This document shows positions 7,080-17,316 of a stretch of 64,000 nucleotides of DNA, piece by piece. Below the pieces are notes generated by a model. It made no database searches, was not told where the DNA came from, and saw only the letters and a list, made by a program, of their open reading frames with translations. Positions within the stretch are counted from its first letter, which is position 1, and each line of letters opens with the position of its first letter. The stretch spans positions 208,437-272,436 of the forward strand of contig JBGAUL010000002.1 in assembly GCA_044228685.1 (NCBI GenBank), given 5' to 3'. Position numbers and translations under genes: made by a program. Origin of the DNA: JBBATK01 sp044228685. Lineage in GTDB: Bacteria > Bacteroidota > Ignavibacteria > Kapaibacteriales > NICIL-2.

Positions 7080-10000
7080 ATGAAGAGTTTTTTAATCCTT
7101 CTCATCGCTTTCACGATACTTCCTTTCAGTCAGCTGCAGGCTCAGTTTCCCGCACCATGTGACGCTGACAAAGCATGCGTCGGCTTGGCATACACCCCAA
7201 CCGTCAGTAGCGGTAGCGCCCAGAACTACATCGACGTGCAGAAAACAGCCGGTCAGATGCTTGGCACCACTGCTATGAGCGTTGAATTTTGGATCAACGC
7301 TACGAAGCAAGCGGGTTCGAGAGTGTATTTGGGTGGACAATGGGGACCTTACACCGTCAACGACGACAACTTCGACGGAAACAACTCCTGGGCCGTGTAC
7401 ATCACCCCCGCCGACGAATTGGTTTTTGAGTTGAATGGAAATGGAAACAATACCGGTTCTACGGATAACACCATTGCTAAAACAAGCGCTTCGTCTTTGT
7501 ACGGCTCTTGGAAGCATCTGTGTTTTGTTTTCGATGGAACAACACACGAGGCTATCATCTATATCAATGCTCACGAAGTCGCACGCGCATCGAATGCAAG
7601 TTCGCCGCTAAACACGCTGCGACGTCCAGCGGATCCGAAATACAATCTGCAGTTGGGCTCCACGAGTGATATCGCGCGCTTCGGCAACTACCGCACCTTC
7701 ATTGGCCAGATGGACGAAATCCGTATCTGGAGACGCGTCCTCTCGTCTCTCGAGATCTACTGTAACATGGAGCGCTCGCTTGCCGGAAATGAAAATGGAT
7801 TGACGCTCTACTATCGTTGCAACGACAGAACACCTGACCTCTGCGATGCAACCGGTAATGGCTACGTCGGCAAGATGGCTAACATGGATGCCTGCAAAGC
7901 AAGCAACAGAACGATAACACAGAAGATCAGCACTGACCTCAAGTCTATTGTCGATGACGTCAAGTGCGTGACTGACAAATCGTGGCAGATCAATGTCACG
8001 GATACCTCCTTTCAATCCTGTTCAAACACCTACACCTTCTCAATCACCGGCAAAGACGCTCGCTTCTTCAAAGTCAATCCAACATCAGCCGTTCTCGCTG
8101 CTAACACGCCGGTGGGTGTCACCATCAGCTTCAGCGGCAACGTCACCGGTGCTATCACTGCTCAACTGCAAATCAAATCCGCGAATCGTTGCGCTGCTCA
8201 GTTGAATGTTGATATCAACCTTACACGCTCTACTGAGATTCAACTGCAAAAGCGTTCTATGACCTTTGATACGCTGTATGCAAAGTGTCGTTCGACGCCT
8301 TACTACGACAGTGCCATCGTCATTTGTAACAATACCGGTCCGACAGGCACAAACACTAATCGCTCTATCACGATTCAAGGTGGATCGATGCTGCGCTATC
8401 CTGCGGTGTTCCAAGTCTTGCCGCCGAAAAACAAGAGCTTCCCCTTTACTCTTGCTCCCGGACAATGCGATACCGTGTGGCTTCGATTTAATCCAACCAT
8501 CGATACAACCTTTGCATATGCCGATACCCTGCACATTCTTTCCAACGACGCATGTAATGGTAGCGGCTTGATTGCCGTCACCGCAGTTATTCAAGAAGTG
8601 TTTTCGATTAGGGATGTGAGTGGTAAAACACGACTGACATCGCTCTCGTTCCCGAGTACTTGTCCGGGAGATATCAGCGATTCGCGCGGATGGAATTGGT
8701 ATAATCTTACAAGAAGAAATTTAATCATCGATAGTATCTACATCCCCAAGACAATTGTGACGGTGGGTATGCCTAAAGTTCCACCTGCCTATACACTCAG
8801 ACCATCAGCGACTAACGGAGAACTCCAGAAGTACTTCAGGTTTAAGCCGCTGGTGCCCGGACTCGTCAACAACGACCCTATCATTTTCTATGCACACTTG
8901 GCGGGATTCAATTGTCAGTTTGTTGATACGCTGAAGTGGCAAGGACGTGGACTCGACAATGATGTGGTGTTCTCAACTCTTGCAGTTGACTTTGGGAATG
9001 TGATTGTCGGTAAAGACTCGACCATTAGCGTCACCTTTACTAACAAGAGCACTACCGATGTGATGAACATTTCCTTCTATTTGAAGACGGGAGATGTGTT
9101 TCTCTTTACAGGTACGAATTCAGCAACACTCACACCCGGACAACAGAAGACAATCAACATTACCTTCCGTCCAACACAACCGATTCAGTACGCCGATGAG
9201 CTCTGTCTCTTTGAACAACGCTGCTATACCACGCAGTGTATCCCGGTTCGTGGTCGAGGTGTGATTGAGAAATTCCGATTTGATCCCATCGTCATGACAA
9301 TCAAGAACGTCATTGCGTGTCGCGATTCGATCTCCTACGTCGATATCATAAACGAGTCCACTGTCGCACAAACTCTTAGCAAGTTCGCGCTGAATAGCGG
9401 TCCGCCGCAGATCAGCAGCGTTGATCAAAACGGAGCTCCCTTCAATCTCGCCGGCTATTCTGTCACCTTACAACCCGGACAAAAGCAGCGCTTCTATTTC
9501 CGCTTTAATCCGAACAACTTGACTCAGGACATTGCGATTACGGGATACCTGGAATATTATACTTCGCTAACAGGCGACAAGTGGATGGTGCGGTTATACG
9601 GTACATCGATTGTTCCTCGACTCTATATCACACCGCTAACGATTTACGGAACACTTGAGGTTGGTGATACTAGACGAGATTCTGTAACGCTCGAAAACGT
9701 TTCTCCGGTGCCGATCTACGTTGACACACTCATCGTCCCAGCCGGCTACAAACTGATTTCCATGAATCGCACTCTACCTCGTGTTCTGCAACCGCGCGAT
9801 TCCATCACGGCAGTTGTTGATTTTGCGCCAACAGTTAACGGCGTGTACAATAGTCAGATTGTTGCTAAAGGTTCGCAGCCTTGTCCGCTGATCGAGACAG
9901 ATGGCGACTTGCAAGGCAAGACCGTCATTGTGCAGCTCGATGCGAGCTTGTCGATTCAGAACTTTTCCTACGTGCGTCCCTGCGATTGCATCACGCGCGA

Positions 10001-12161
10001 CATTCCGCTTGTCAACAATTCATTCGTCAACAACATGGTGATTGATTCCATGTGGGTTGACTCAAACAATGTTGCGAACGGAACTCCGAAACTCTTTAGC
10101 TGGACTTCGCACTTCTACGAGGTCAATGGGAAGGTGCTTCCCTTTACCATTCCACCACGTTCAACTGATACAGTGCATTTGACTTTCTGTCCTCGTACTC
10201 CGGCGGAAAGCAAAAACATCAACTGCGTTGCCCGCTTCAACATCAATGCTCACGGTGCTGGTTGGGGTCCGAACAAATACAACTGCTTCCTCGCCGGCAA
10301 GCGCAGTCTCATGTTCAAACCAACCGTTACCGTTGTTAACTGCGGCAACATCGGCGTTGATAACAAGAGCTTACCACAACGCGACACACTTGCTATTCCT
10401 GGATTGGTTGATAATCCGGGTCAAGACACAATTCAAATTGACTCCATCACCTATCTCCCCGACGATCGCGTGTTCACGCACGCAGATTCCGCGGGAAATG
10501 CGATCAACTTCCCTGTCATCATCAAGCCGGGCGGAAAACCATATCCATTCCGCTTCTACTTCAAACCGCGTGCACCGCGTCAGTACATCGCTCGAGCAGT
10601 GTTGCACTATTCGAAGCCGTGTAAAGATGTGGACACCACAATCTTGCTGCGAGGCTTTGGTTTGGCGCCAGCTTATGGTCTGCAGTTAACCTATGACAGC
10701 AAACGCAGCGTTACCGATACCTTTAGGATTGTCAGTTGTGATACACTGCACATACCGGTCTATTCATCACGCGCTATTCCTGCGCCGACCGTCGACGTGC
10801 AATTCGAGGCGGTCTACGACACTACCAAACTGATGTACATTGGCGGCACCTCAGTCTACAATCCCCCAACTGCTAAAGCATCGTTGCTCGGTGGTACGCA
10901 AGTCACTGTGAAGGACTGTCGCAACGCGGATTCTCTCCGTCCATTCTGCGTCATGAATTTTGTGCCGCGCACGAACACGCGCTTTACAACACCGATCAAC
11001 ATTGACTCAATCTTCTTCGATACTCAAGAAGTGTTGAATTTCTATTTGAGTGCCGGTGGTGACAATGGCGTGGTGGTGGTTGATCAAGCAGAGTTGAAGA
11101 TTCAACGTCCGCTGCTCGACTTTGACAGCGTTCGCGTGTTGGATTGCGTCGTTGATTCCTTCCTCGTTGCCAACACAGGCGATGTTGCTATCACGGTTGA
11201 TTCAATTCTCGTGCTGCCTCGCGACGTCAAGTATATCTCCTCAACGCCTTCACGAACAACACCATTGAATCCCGGCGAGAGCGCCGTTGTGGTGGTGCAG
11301 TATTGTCCGCGCGATTACAGCTCATTCGATTCGCTCGCCTTCGCCTTTGCCTCAATGCCGTGTCGTTTGCATGACTCGCTTCAGCTTAAAGGACGTGGCT
11401 TCGTTCCCATCGTCCCAATTCAGTTCAGTACTGACAATGTGAATTACGCTAGTCCGGCTCCGCGAGGTGGAACCTTAGGTGATACCATCACCATTCCTAT
11501 GTATCTTGATCGAGATTTCAGCACGACCTATCACAACACCACCTACTGGCTGCAAGACATGAACTTCAGCGTTGGTGCGCGATGGAATAAGTACATGCTG
11601 AAGTATCTTAGTGCATCGTCTGCATTGGGAAGCAGAGTATCGATTACTCAAGAGCGCTACGACTCTGTGACGGTGCATTTCCAACACGTTGATAGTCTAC
11701 GCGCAGGCAAACTTGCTGACTTGAAGTTCTTGATACTCGTTCCCGATACCGTACAAGACGATCTCGTCATCGTCCCGGATTCCGTCTACACAACTGATTC
11801 TCTTCTCTTCATCAAACTCTTGCCAACCGGCGCAAAGACATTGGTGCAGACCGGTGCGAAGTGCAACACAACAACTTCACGTGTCAATGCAAGCTCCGCA
11901 CTGCTTTATCAAACGATTCCAAATCCATCAACCAATCGTGTGAGTTTCCGCTTTGATATTCAAGAGTATGTGCCGGCGTTGTTACAGGTCTACAACTCGA
12001 CCGGTGAACTCGTCGCAACCTTGTTGGATGGCTCAAGGAAACTTGATTCAGGTCAGCACGAAATAGAATGGGACGTCTCGCATCTCCCGCCAGGAGTTTA
12101 TACCTACACTCTATTTGCCGGTATCTTCAGTGATAAAAAGCAAATGGTTGTAGTGAGGTAG
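7080..12161 (+). CDS. Giant T9SS-secreted surface protein with LamG and HYDIN/choice-of-anchor-D domains
   Basis: A 1693-residue protein with a signal peptide (MKSFLILLIAFTILPFSQLQAQ). A LamG/concanavalin-like domain covers about residues 45-245 (MSVEFWIN, MDEIRIWRRVLS). Many Ig-like ASPM/HYDIN repeats follow, for example around residues 633-735 with VDFGNVIVGKDSTISVTF. Two cohesin-like parts lie near 1240 and 1470. The C-terminal 85 residues form a type A T9SS sorting domain (IPNPSTNRVSFRF, LPPGVYTYTL, MVVVR), so the protein should be exported by the Sec and T9SS pathways and attached to the surface. Cysteines are frequent, which suggests disulfide cross-links. The function is probably adhesive or structural. 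It is monocistronic, with a bidirectional terminator 20 bases downstream. Confidence 0.88.
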   Translation: MKSFLILLIAFTILPFSQLQAQFPAPCDADKACVGLAYTPTVSSGSAQNYIDVQKTAGQMLGTTAMSVEFWINATKQAGSRVYLGGQWGPYTVNDDNFDGNNSWAVYITPADELVFELNGNGNNTGSTDNTIAKTSASSLYGSWKHLCFVFDGTTHEAIIYINAHEVARASNASSPLNTLRRPADPKYNLQLGSTSDIARFGNYRTFIGQMDEIRIWRRVLSSLEIYCNMERSLAGNENGLTLYYRCNDRTPDLCDATGNGYVGKMANMDACKASNRTITQKISTDLKSIVDDVKCVTDKSWQINVTDTSFQSCSNTYTFSITGKDARFFKVNPTSAVLAANTPVGVTISFSGNVTGAITAQLQIKSANRCAAQLNVDINLTRSTEIQLQKRSMTFDTLYAKCRSTPYYDSAIVICNNTGPTGTNTNRSITIQGGSMLRYPAVFQVLPPKNKSFPFTLAPGQCDTVWLRFNPTIDTTFAYADTLHILSNDACNGSGLIAVTAVIQEVFSIRDVSGKTRLTSLSFPSTCPGDISDSRGWNWYNLTRRNLIIDSIYIPKTIVTVGMPKVPPAYTLRPSATNGELQKYFRFKPLVPGLVNNDPIIFYAHLAGFNCQFVDTLKWQGRGLDNDVVFSTLAVDFGNVIVGKDSTISVTFTNKSTTDVMNISFYLKTGDVFLFTGTNSATLTPGQQKTINITFRPTQPIQYADELCLFEQRCYTTQCIPVRGRGVIEKFRFDPIVMTIKNVIACRDSISYVDIINESTVAQTLSKFALNSGPPQISSVDQNGAPFNLAGYSVTLQPGQKQRFYFRFNPNNLTQDIAITGYLEYYTSLTGDKWMVRLYGTSIVPRLYITPLTIYGTLEVGDTRRDSVTLENVSPVPIYVDTLIVPAGYKLISMNRTLPRVLQPRDSITAVVDFAPTVNGVYNSQIVAKGSQPCPLIETDGDLQGKTVIVQLDASLSIQNFSYVRPCDCITRDIPLVNNSFVNNMVIDSMWVDSNNVANGTPKLFSWTSHFYEVNGKVLPFTIPPRSTDTVHLTFCPRTPAESKNINCVARFNINAHGAGWGPNKYNCFLAGKRSLMFKPTVTVVNCGNIGVDNKSLPQRDTLAIPGLVDNPGQDTIQIDSITYLPDDRVFTHADSAGNAINFPVIIKPGGKPYPFRFYFKPRAPRQYIARAVLHYSKPCKDVDTTILLRGFGLAPAYGLQLTYDSKRSVTDTFRIVSCDTLHIPVYSSRAIPAPTVDVQFEAVYDTTKLMYIGGTSVYNPPTAKASLLGGTQVTVKDCRNADSLRPFCVMNFVPRTNTRFTTPINIDSIFFDTQEVLNFYLSAGGDNGVVVVDQAELKIQRPLLDFDSVRVLDCVVDSFLVANTGDVAITVDSILVLPRDVKYISSTPSRTTPLNPGESAVVVVQYCPRDYSSFDSLAFAFASMPCRLHDSLQLKGRGFVPIVPIQFSTDNVNYASPAPRGGTLGDTITIPMYLDRDFSTTYHNTTYWLQDMNFSVGARWNKYMLKYLSASSALGSRVSITQERYDSVTVHFQHVDSLRAGKLADLKFLILVPDTVQDDLVIVPDSVYTTDSLLFIKLLPTGAKTLVQTGAKCNTTTSRVNASSALLYQTIPNPSTNRVSFRFDIQEYVPALLQVYNSTGELVATLLDGSRKLDSGQHEIEWDVSHLPPGVYTYTLFAGIFSDKKQMVVVR

Positions 12162-12180
12162 GTGAGAAGTTATCAGAAAG

Positions 12181-12217
12181 AAAAAAGCGATGTGTACATG
12201 GTACGCATCGCTTTTTT
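12181..12217. terminator. Bidirectional terminator between convergent genes
   Basis: AAAAAAGCGATG (12181-12192) pairs with CATCGCTTTTTT (12206-12217). Inner arms GTAC/GTAC enclose a 3-base loop, with one T-G opposition between the helices. The A-run on the left and T-run on the right let it work for both the surface-protein gene (+) and the M61 peptidase gene (-). Confidence 0.85.
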
Positions 12218-12258
12218 CTTTTTAACTGATTCGGGATTCTCTGCGCTATTCTTTGCGC

Positions 12259-14085
12259 TTATGATTTCTTCAACAAACCTTTACGGAAGCTGACTTGATT
12301 TGGCGCCGGATTCTCAAGCACGTCAACGACATTCTTGCGCATTATTGATTTCTCTGTGGGTGCGGCTTTGAGCGTTAGCTCTTGTCCGTTGCGGTGTACA
12401 AGCATCGACACTTCCTTATCATTCTTTGGCTGCCAGATAAACATCTGCAACATTTCAACCTTGTTGTCTGGAGTGACCTGAATGTCGTTGATTTTGATGA
12501 GCGTATCGCCATCCACAATCTTGAAATCATTCTCACTCTTGACGCTCAGAATTACCGCATCATTCACACGCGGTTTGAAGAAGATGCGTGATGAAGCGAA
12601 TTGAAATCCCTTCACCATTGCAGAGTCTTTGTACGAGTATCCAACTGAATTGAGTGCTTGTTGGATTGGTGGAGCTTTTTCACCGATAACAAAATCATCG
12701 AAGAATGGTCGAAGATCGGGCCCGACAAGATTTACAAACTCATCTACCAAGTCGTCATCTTTGAACGGACGTTCCGGACCATAGCGTGAGCTCAGCGCAC
12801 GAATCACACCAAGCAAATCCAATCGTCCGCCGGTGAGTTCGCGAATGCGCATATCCAAGCAGAACGCTAATACGGCACCTGTCTCATACACGATTGGATA
12901 CAGCGCTTGATTTTCATCGGTGAGCACATTACGACTAAAGCGAGTAAATGACATGGTGCGACCGTGCAGCATACCATTACCGTTACGATACTTCTGAATC
13001 AGATGATTAAAAAACTCGCGCTCGCTCATGAGCGTGTCTTGTGCGCGTGAGAGCACCGAGAAGTACTCAGTGCATCCTTCATACAACCACAAGTGCTGCG
13101 ACATTTTCGGCGAGCGAAAATCAAAGTCATGAACTTCTTCGCTATGCAAATTCAACGGCACAAGAATGTGCAAGAACTCGTGTCCGGCAGTGGAACGTAT
13201 TGACTCCGCAACGCCACTCATACCGCCACCTTCAGGCAAGAAATAGAAACTAGAATAGGAATGTTCAAGCGCGCCGTAGCTAAAGCGGTGCGACATGGAA
13301 AACATCTCAGGATCGGCGAAGTAGAGAATGAAGGTGTATCGCGTCACGGGCATCACACCAAAGAACTTGCCGAGTGCGGCAGAGAGTGGCTGAAGTTCGT
13401 GAGCGACCATCGCTGCTGTGACTTTCTTGCGCGGCGAATAGATGGCAATGGTCACGTTCATATTGTTCTGCATAAACGACATTGTGTCGGGCACGCAGTA
13501 CATGATTGGATTGTCAACGAGGTGCGGATAGCTGTGAGCCGATAGAATATCTACCGTATCATTTAATTCCAGACGATCCAATGACGTTGCACCATAAAAA
13601 CCGCGCGGCTTGCGCACTTGAATTTCATAGGGCAGGTTTTTGAATCCTTCGAAGAAGCCAAAGTAGCCATGCGTATTGATGACGAAGTTAGTGTCTTTTT
13701 GAATATTCGTTCCGGTAGGTTGAAAGACCTTAAACGCTTCAGGATCATCCCAGGTGTCGCGCACTCTGTATTCCAATCGCGTTGGTGCTCCGTAGAGAAT
13801 CACATCACCATCATCACGTCGAACTTTGGTCTCAGTTCCATCCGCAGCGAAAGCATGTGCTTCCATAATGAATCGACCATAATCATCGCGCGAGTAGGTG
13901 CCCGGTACCGAGCGTGGAATCACGTAGCGGATTGAATCACCGTCGTGAGCAGGAACTTGAACTGTGACGTTGACCATGTCGTCATGACAACCTGCAAGGT
14001 CAATGCTTGCACTGATAAATGCAGGTCGTGCTTGCAAGACCAAAGGCAAACAGAACACAAGGAGCGAAAGGCGCAAAGATTTCAT
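12259..14085 (-). CDS. M61-family metallopeptidase with PDZ domain
   Basis: A 608-residue secreted protein with a signal peptide (MKSLRLSLLVFCLPLVLQARP). The N-terminal beta domain contains IPRSVPGTYSRDDYG, the conserved M61 motif. The zinc site HEFLH (His302, His306) is followed by LWLYEGCTEYF, giving the downstream Glu ligand. A PDZ domain covers about residues 500-575 (DFKIVDGDTLIKINDIQVTP). M61 enzymes (glycyl aminopeptidase relatives) are zinc aminopeptidases of periplasmic or extracellular peptides. The length fits the family and all catalytic residues are present. It converges with the gene upstream across a shared terminator. The Lys-rich end (FRKGLLKKS) is not a T9SS sorting domain. 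Confidence 0.88.
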   Translation of the reverse strand: MKSLRLSLLVFCLPLVLQARPAFISASIDLAGCHDDMVNVTVQVPAHDGDSIRYVIPRSVPGTYSRDDYGRFIMEAHAFAADGTETKVRRDDGDVILYGAPTRLEYRVRDTWDDPEAFKVFQPTGTNIQKDTNFVINTHGYFGFFEGFKNLPYEIQVRKPRGFYGATSLDRLELNDTVDILSAHSYPHLVDNPIMYCVPDTMSFMQNNMNVTIAIYSPRKKVTAAMVAHELQPLSAALGKFFGVMPVTRYTFILYFADPEMFSMSHRFSYGALEHSYSSFYFLPEGGGMSGVAESIRSTAGHEFLHILVPLNLHSEEVHDFDFRSPKMSQHLWLYEGCTEYFSVLSRAQDTLMSEREFFNHLIQKYRNGNGMLHGRTMSFTRFSRNVLTDENQALYPIVYETGAVLAFCLDMRIRELTGGRLDLLGVIRALSSRYGPERPFKDDDLVDEFVNLVGPDLRPFFDDFVIGEKAPPIQQALNSVGYSYKDSAMVKGFQFASSRIFFKPRVNDAVILSVKSENDFKIVDGDTLIKINDIQVTPDNKVEMLQMFIWQPKNDKEVSMLVHRNGQELTLKAAPTEKSIMRKNVVDVLENPAPNQVSFRKGLLKKS

Positions 14086-14274
14086 ACGCTGAGAAAATCA
14101 ATAACGGTTACTATTCTGAGAGTTGTAGCGTTGCTCTGACGGCGGATCGTCGAGCAACAATGGACGCGAATATAGGTCAGCAATAGCTTACAGAACTGTT
14201 AAGGGGGCGTGAATGCTGGCTTTTTTCGGATGCGGAGAAGCGTGTCAAGTGAATCATGATGCGAGTAGATACGA

Positions 14275-14303
14275 CAATGCCTCAGCAGAACGATGAGGCA
14301 TTG
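14275..14303 (-). terminator. Stem-loop downstream of the DUF6438 gene
   Basis: CAATGCCTCA (14275-14284) and TGAGGCATTG (14294-14303) pair perfectly over 10 bp around a 9-base loop, 30 bases after the stop of the minus-strand gene. No T-run follows on that strand, so it may be a weak terminator or a 3'-end protecting hairpin. Confidence 0.5.
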
Positions 14304-14332
14304 ACACATTCTCTTGCTGCTTTCAAGCTTCG

Positions 14333-14800
14333 TTATTCTGCGCTTTGCTTCCACGACAATTGATCAGCAACCGAGTCAATAGTCCGCTCCAAATCACGCA
14401 AGCCCGGAGGCGGTCCAAAGCGATCCGTTACCTTCTTGGTAGAATCGTTCAGGGTATAACGCAAGGTGTAGGTTGGGATGTCAGTGACGGCATCGTCATA
14501 CACATCATTCAGACTGAAGAACTTGATTCGATCAAACTCTTTAATCAAATAAGTCAGTGACTCGGTTGAGATCGTTGCAGTGTAGTGTCCAATCTTCTCC
14601 ACATTTGACTTGCCATCATAAACAGCCGTTCCATCACCGCGAAGAGTGAGTGTATAAGCCGGACATGTGCCGAAGCATGCGGTGCGATCCAGCATGATAA
14701 CGGGATTCTTCGGACCAAAATTCACGATTGGTTTTGAACTGGCGCATGCGCCGATAAAAACCAAGGAACAAACTGCGAGCACTCGTGTGCAAAGGGTCAT
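14333..14800 (-). CDS. DUF6438-domain lipoprotein
   Basis: A 155-residue lipoprotein: signal MTLCTRVLAVCSLVFIGACA with lipobox IGAC and lipidated Cys19. The mature part has the DUF6438 signature RTACFGTCPAYTLTLRGDGT, with its CFGTC pair of cysteines, and a following YDGK-type strand. The family is common in Bacteroidota as periplasmic lipoproteins of unknown function; the CxxxC pair may form a disulfide or bind metal. The gene lies 100 bases after the rpoN stop on the same strand. A small dyad in that gap (ATCTG/CAGAT, about 14842-14854) may belong to its promoter, so it may have its own transcription start. Confidence 0.8.
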   Translation of the reverse strand: MTLCTRVLAVCSLVFIGACASSKPIVNFGPKNPVIMLDRTACFGTCPAYTLTLRGDGTAVYDGKSNVEKIGHYTATISTESLTYLIKEFDRIKFFSLNDVYDDAVTDIPTYTLRYTLNDSTKKVTDRFGPPPGLRDLERTIDSVADQLSWKQSAE

Positions 14801-14900
14801 AATGGCTGAGCCGTGAAGCTCCTACAAAGTGGTTGTTGTGATATCTGACACAGATGATTCAAAAAGGGTTCACAGCACTAGCCTTCGCGTCACGCACTTT

Positions 14901-16676
14901 TTATAGTTCCCGTCGCAAGCGTGCAACCGGAATCTTCAATTGCTCGCGGTACTTTGCTACAGTGCGACGCGCGACATTATAGCCTTCCTTCTTCAGCTCT
15001 TTAGCCAGCTTATCATCACTCCAAGGTTTGGACTTTGATTCCTTGGAAATGATGTCCTTGATTTTGTCTTTGATAATCGTCGTTGAAACTTCGTCGCCTT
15101 CATCATTCGTCAAAGACTCACTGAAGAAGAAGCGGAGTTCGTAGATACCGAATTCGGTTTGTACGTATTTGTTGTTGACGACGCGACACACCGTCGAGAT
15201 ATCCATTGCTGATTCTTCAGCAACGTCTTTGTAGATAAGCGGACGCAATCCTGCTGGACCTTCTTCGAAGAATCCTTTTTGAAGATGCGCGATGGTCGTC
15301 ATGACTTTCAGCATCGTCGATTTACGTTGCTTGATAGCATTGATCAAAAACTTCGCATCCTCATGCTTCTTGCGCATCCACTCGCGTGTTTCCTTGTTGA
15401 ACTTGCGGTAGCGAGCTTCTCGTTTCAATTTTTCATAAGCCTTGCTCACACGAAGTTGCGGCATTGTCGCATCGTTCAGAGAGATGAGGAAGTCGCTGTG
15501 ATCTTCCGTTGGCTCCACAACGAAGTCAGGAATAATTGTCGTTATACCCTGCGTCGATGAACCATAGCCAGGCTTCGGATTCAATCGACGAATTACATCA
15601 ATTGCCTCGCGCAAATACTCCTCGCTCACTTCGAGCAAATTGGCAATCTGCTGATAGTGCTTCATGGTGAATTGCGTGTACGCTTTGGTGAGAATCTCCC
15701 AAGCAAGCTTTTGTCCGGCATTCATTTTGGGCAAAGCACGAAGCTGTGCAATCAAACACTCCTGCACCGTGCGCGAAGCACAACCGGTTGGCTCAAATTC
15801 TTGGATTGCATGCAAGACATTTTCAGCTTGCGCCAGAGTGAGTCGCTTGAGAATTGTTGGCGATGAATGCGCGTAGGTGATGGTGTCCGGATCAACCGAA
15901 GCTGCAGCTTTGTCGGAAACTTTCTGACCTTGGGCATTGGCACCGAGTGCGGCCATGCGACGTTCGTGATTGCTTTCATCGATGATTGCGTTTGCATCTT
16001 CGAGCACTTCCTTCAAATCACGACGCAGGTATCCGTCGTCTTCCAGATTTCCAATAATCTGTTCACCGAGCAATACTTCTTCTTCGTTGAGATCGGCAAA
16101 GTGCAATTGCTCGAGAAGATCTTCTTCAAAAGACTTTACGTCTTTGATTTGGAATGGCTCGTAATCGAGATCGTCTTCACCGGGTGACGATTCGGTGTTG
16201 GATTTCGGACCATTATCCTGCCAGAGCATATTGTAAAAATCAAAGGCATCCGAGTCGTCGGGAATGTCTTGATCATAGCTCAAATCCTGCTGCTCATTAC
16301 CACCTTCGTAGCTGGTCATGGCTGGTTCTGTTGGACCTGCAAGACGCGCTGCTTGAGCTGCCTTTTCTTCGGCTTCGCTCATTTCATAGATGTCGGGAAT
16401 ATCGTCGGCAGGTGTGGCCGACTGTTTCACGTGCATGTTGGCTTCGTTGGCGAGCTCGGCTGCTTCGTTAGCAACGATTGGGGCATTGATCTCAATGTCC
16501 TCGCTCAGTGAACTTCCATCTTCACCAAGCTCCTCCACCATGGGATTCTGTTCAATCTCCTGCCGAATATGCTGCTCCATTTGCAGGGCAGGCAACTGCA
16601 GCAATTTCAGATACTGAATCTGTTGGGGAGTCAGGGTTTGCTGCAAACCCACGTTCAGTTGTAGTCCAAGTTTCAT
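14901..16676 (-). CDS. rpoN: RNA polymerase sigma-54 factor RpoN
   Basis: A 591-residue protein. The N-terminal activator-interaction region is Gln/Leu-rich (MKLGLQLNVGLQQTLTPQQI, then LKLLQLPALQMEQHIRQ). An acidic region II covers about residues 50-200. The core-binding region has FEPTGCASRTVQECL, and the C-terminus carries the RpoN box ARRTVAKYREQL, ending in RLRREL. Sigma-54 directs RNA polymerase to -24/-12 promoters that need AAA+ activators. I place the start at the ATG at 16676, where the canonical MKLGLQ begins; an upstream in-frame ATG at 16733 would add 19 residues without family support. Region II is long and acidic compared with proteobacterial RpoN. The DUF3109 gene lies just upstream on the same strand. 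Confidence 0.93.
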   Translation of the reverse strand: MKLGLQLNVGLQQTLTPQQIQYLKLLQLPALQMEQHIRQEIEQNPMVEELGEDGSSLSEDIEINAPIVANEAAELANEANMHVKQSATPADDIPDIYEMSEAEEKAAQAARLAGPTEPAMTSYEGGNEQQDLSYDQDIPDDSDAFDFYNMLWQDNGPKSNTESSPGEDDLDYEPFQIKDVKSFEEDLLEQLHFADLNEEEVLLGEQIIGNLEDDGYLRRDLKEVLEDANAIIDESNHERRMAALGANAQGQKVSDKAAASVDPDTITYAHSSPTILKRLTLAQAENVLHAIQEFEPTGCASRTVQECLIAQLRALPKMNAGQKLAWEILTKAYTQFTMKHYQQIANLLEVSEEYLREAIDVIRRLNPKPGYGSSTQGITTIIPDFVVEPTEDHSDFLISLNDATMPQLRVSKAYEKLKREARYRKFNKETREWMRKKHEDAKFLINAIKQRKSTMLKVMTTIAHLQKGFFEEGPAGLRPLIYKDVAEESAMDISTVCRVVNNKYVQTEFGIYELRFFFSESLTNDEGDEVSTTIIKDKIKDIISKESKSKPWSDDKLAKELKKEGYNVARRTVAKYREQLKIPVARLRREL

Positions 16677-16752
16677 GCTGAGGCTGAAAAGATTGTCTGG
16701 TGAATGAAATCCTGCTTCGCGTGAAAGAAGCATCCGCAGCTACATTGGCGCT

Positions 16753-17316
16753 TTAAGTTTTTGACTCGTTGCGGACGGCATCGAGTGCTTCAACCCATTC
16801 CTCGCCAAATTCCCGGATCAAGGCATCGCGTGTAATGTCTGCGATGTGAAGATTCAGGTCTTTGCCGTGAGCTTTTGCCGGCTCGCACTCTTCAAAGCGA
16901 TCGTAGTAGAGATAGGGTCCGCCGAAGTCTGCAATGCGAATCGGAAACAAATGACACGATATCGGCTTGCGGAACTCGTTTTTACCTTCCATAAACGAAC
17001 GTTCAAGAGCACAGCGCGCGACGTTTTTCTCAAAAAACACAAAGACGCATTGCTGATTCTCGATGCAGTTCACACTGCGGTCGCCCGGTTCACCCTCAAG
17101 CCAGCCATGCTGCTTGATGTAATCCTTGGAGCGATCGTCCAGATACTCCATTGCGGCCGGAGCGGCGGCTGCCAAATGCTTGACCTCATCGTCACGCAAT
17201 GGCGCTCCACTCCCACCATGCAGCGTACAACATGCTCCCTTACACTTGGCAAGGTCGCACGCGAAATGCTGCGTTAGTATCTGCTCATCGAGGGCAATAT
17301 CGTTGAGAATGATCAC
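16753..17316 (-). CDS. DUF3109 family cysteine-rich protein
   Basis: A 187-residue soluble protein with a Cys motif near the N-terminus (CDLAKCKGACCTLHGGSG) and further Cys at CIENQQCVFVF, RCALERS and SCHLFPIR. This spacing is that of DUF3109, related to the YkgJ-type proteins proposed to bind zinc or an iron-sulfur cluster. The family is widespread in Bacteroidota and its function is unknown. The frame begins with a GTG; the conserved MIILNDIALDEQILTQHFAC follows immediately, so this start is likely. It precedes rpoN by 76 bases on the same strand, suggesting cotranscription. Confidence 0.82.
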   Translation of the reverse strand: MIILNDIALDEQILTQHFACDLAKCKGACCTLHGGSGAPLRDDEVKHLAAAAPAAMEYLDDRSKDYIKQHGWLEGEPGDRSVNCIENQQCVFVFFEKNVARCALERSFMEGKNEFRKPISCHLFPIRIADFGGPYLYYDRFEECEPAKAHGKDLNLHIADITRDALIREFGEEWVEALDAVRNESKT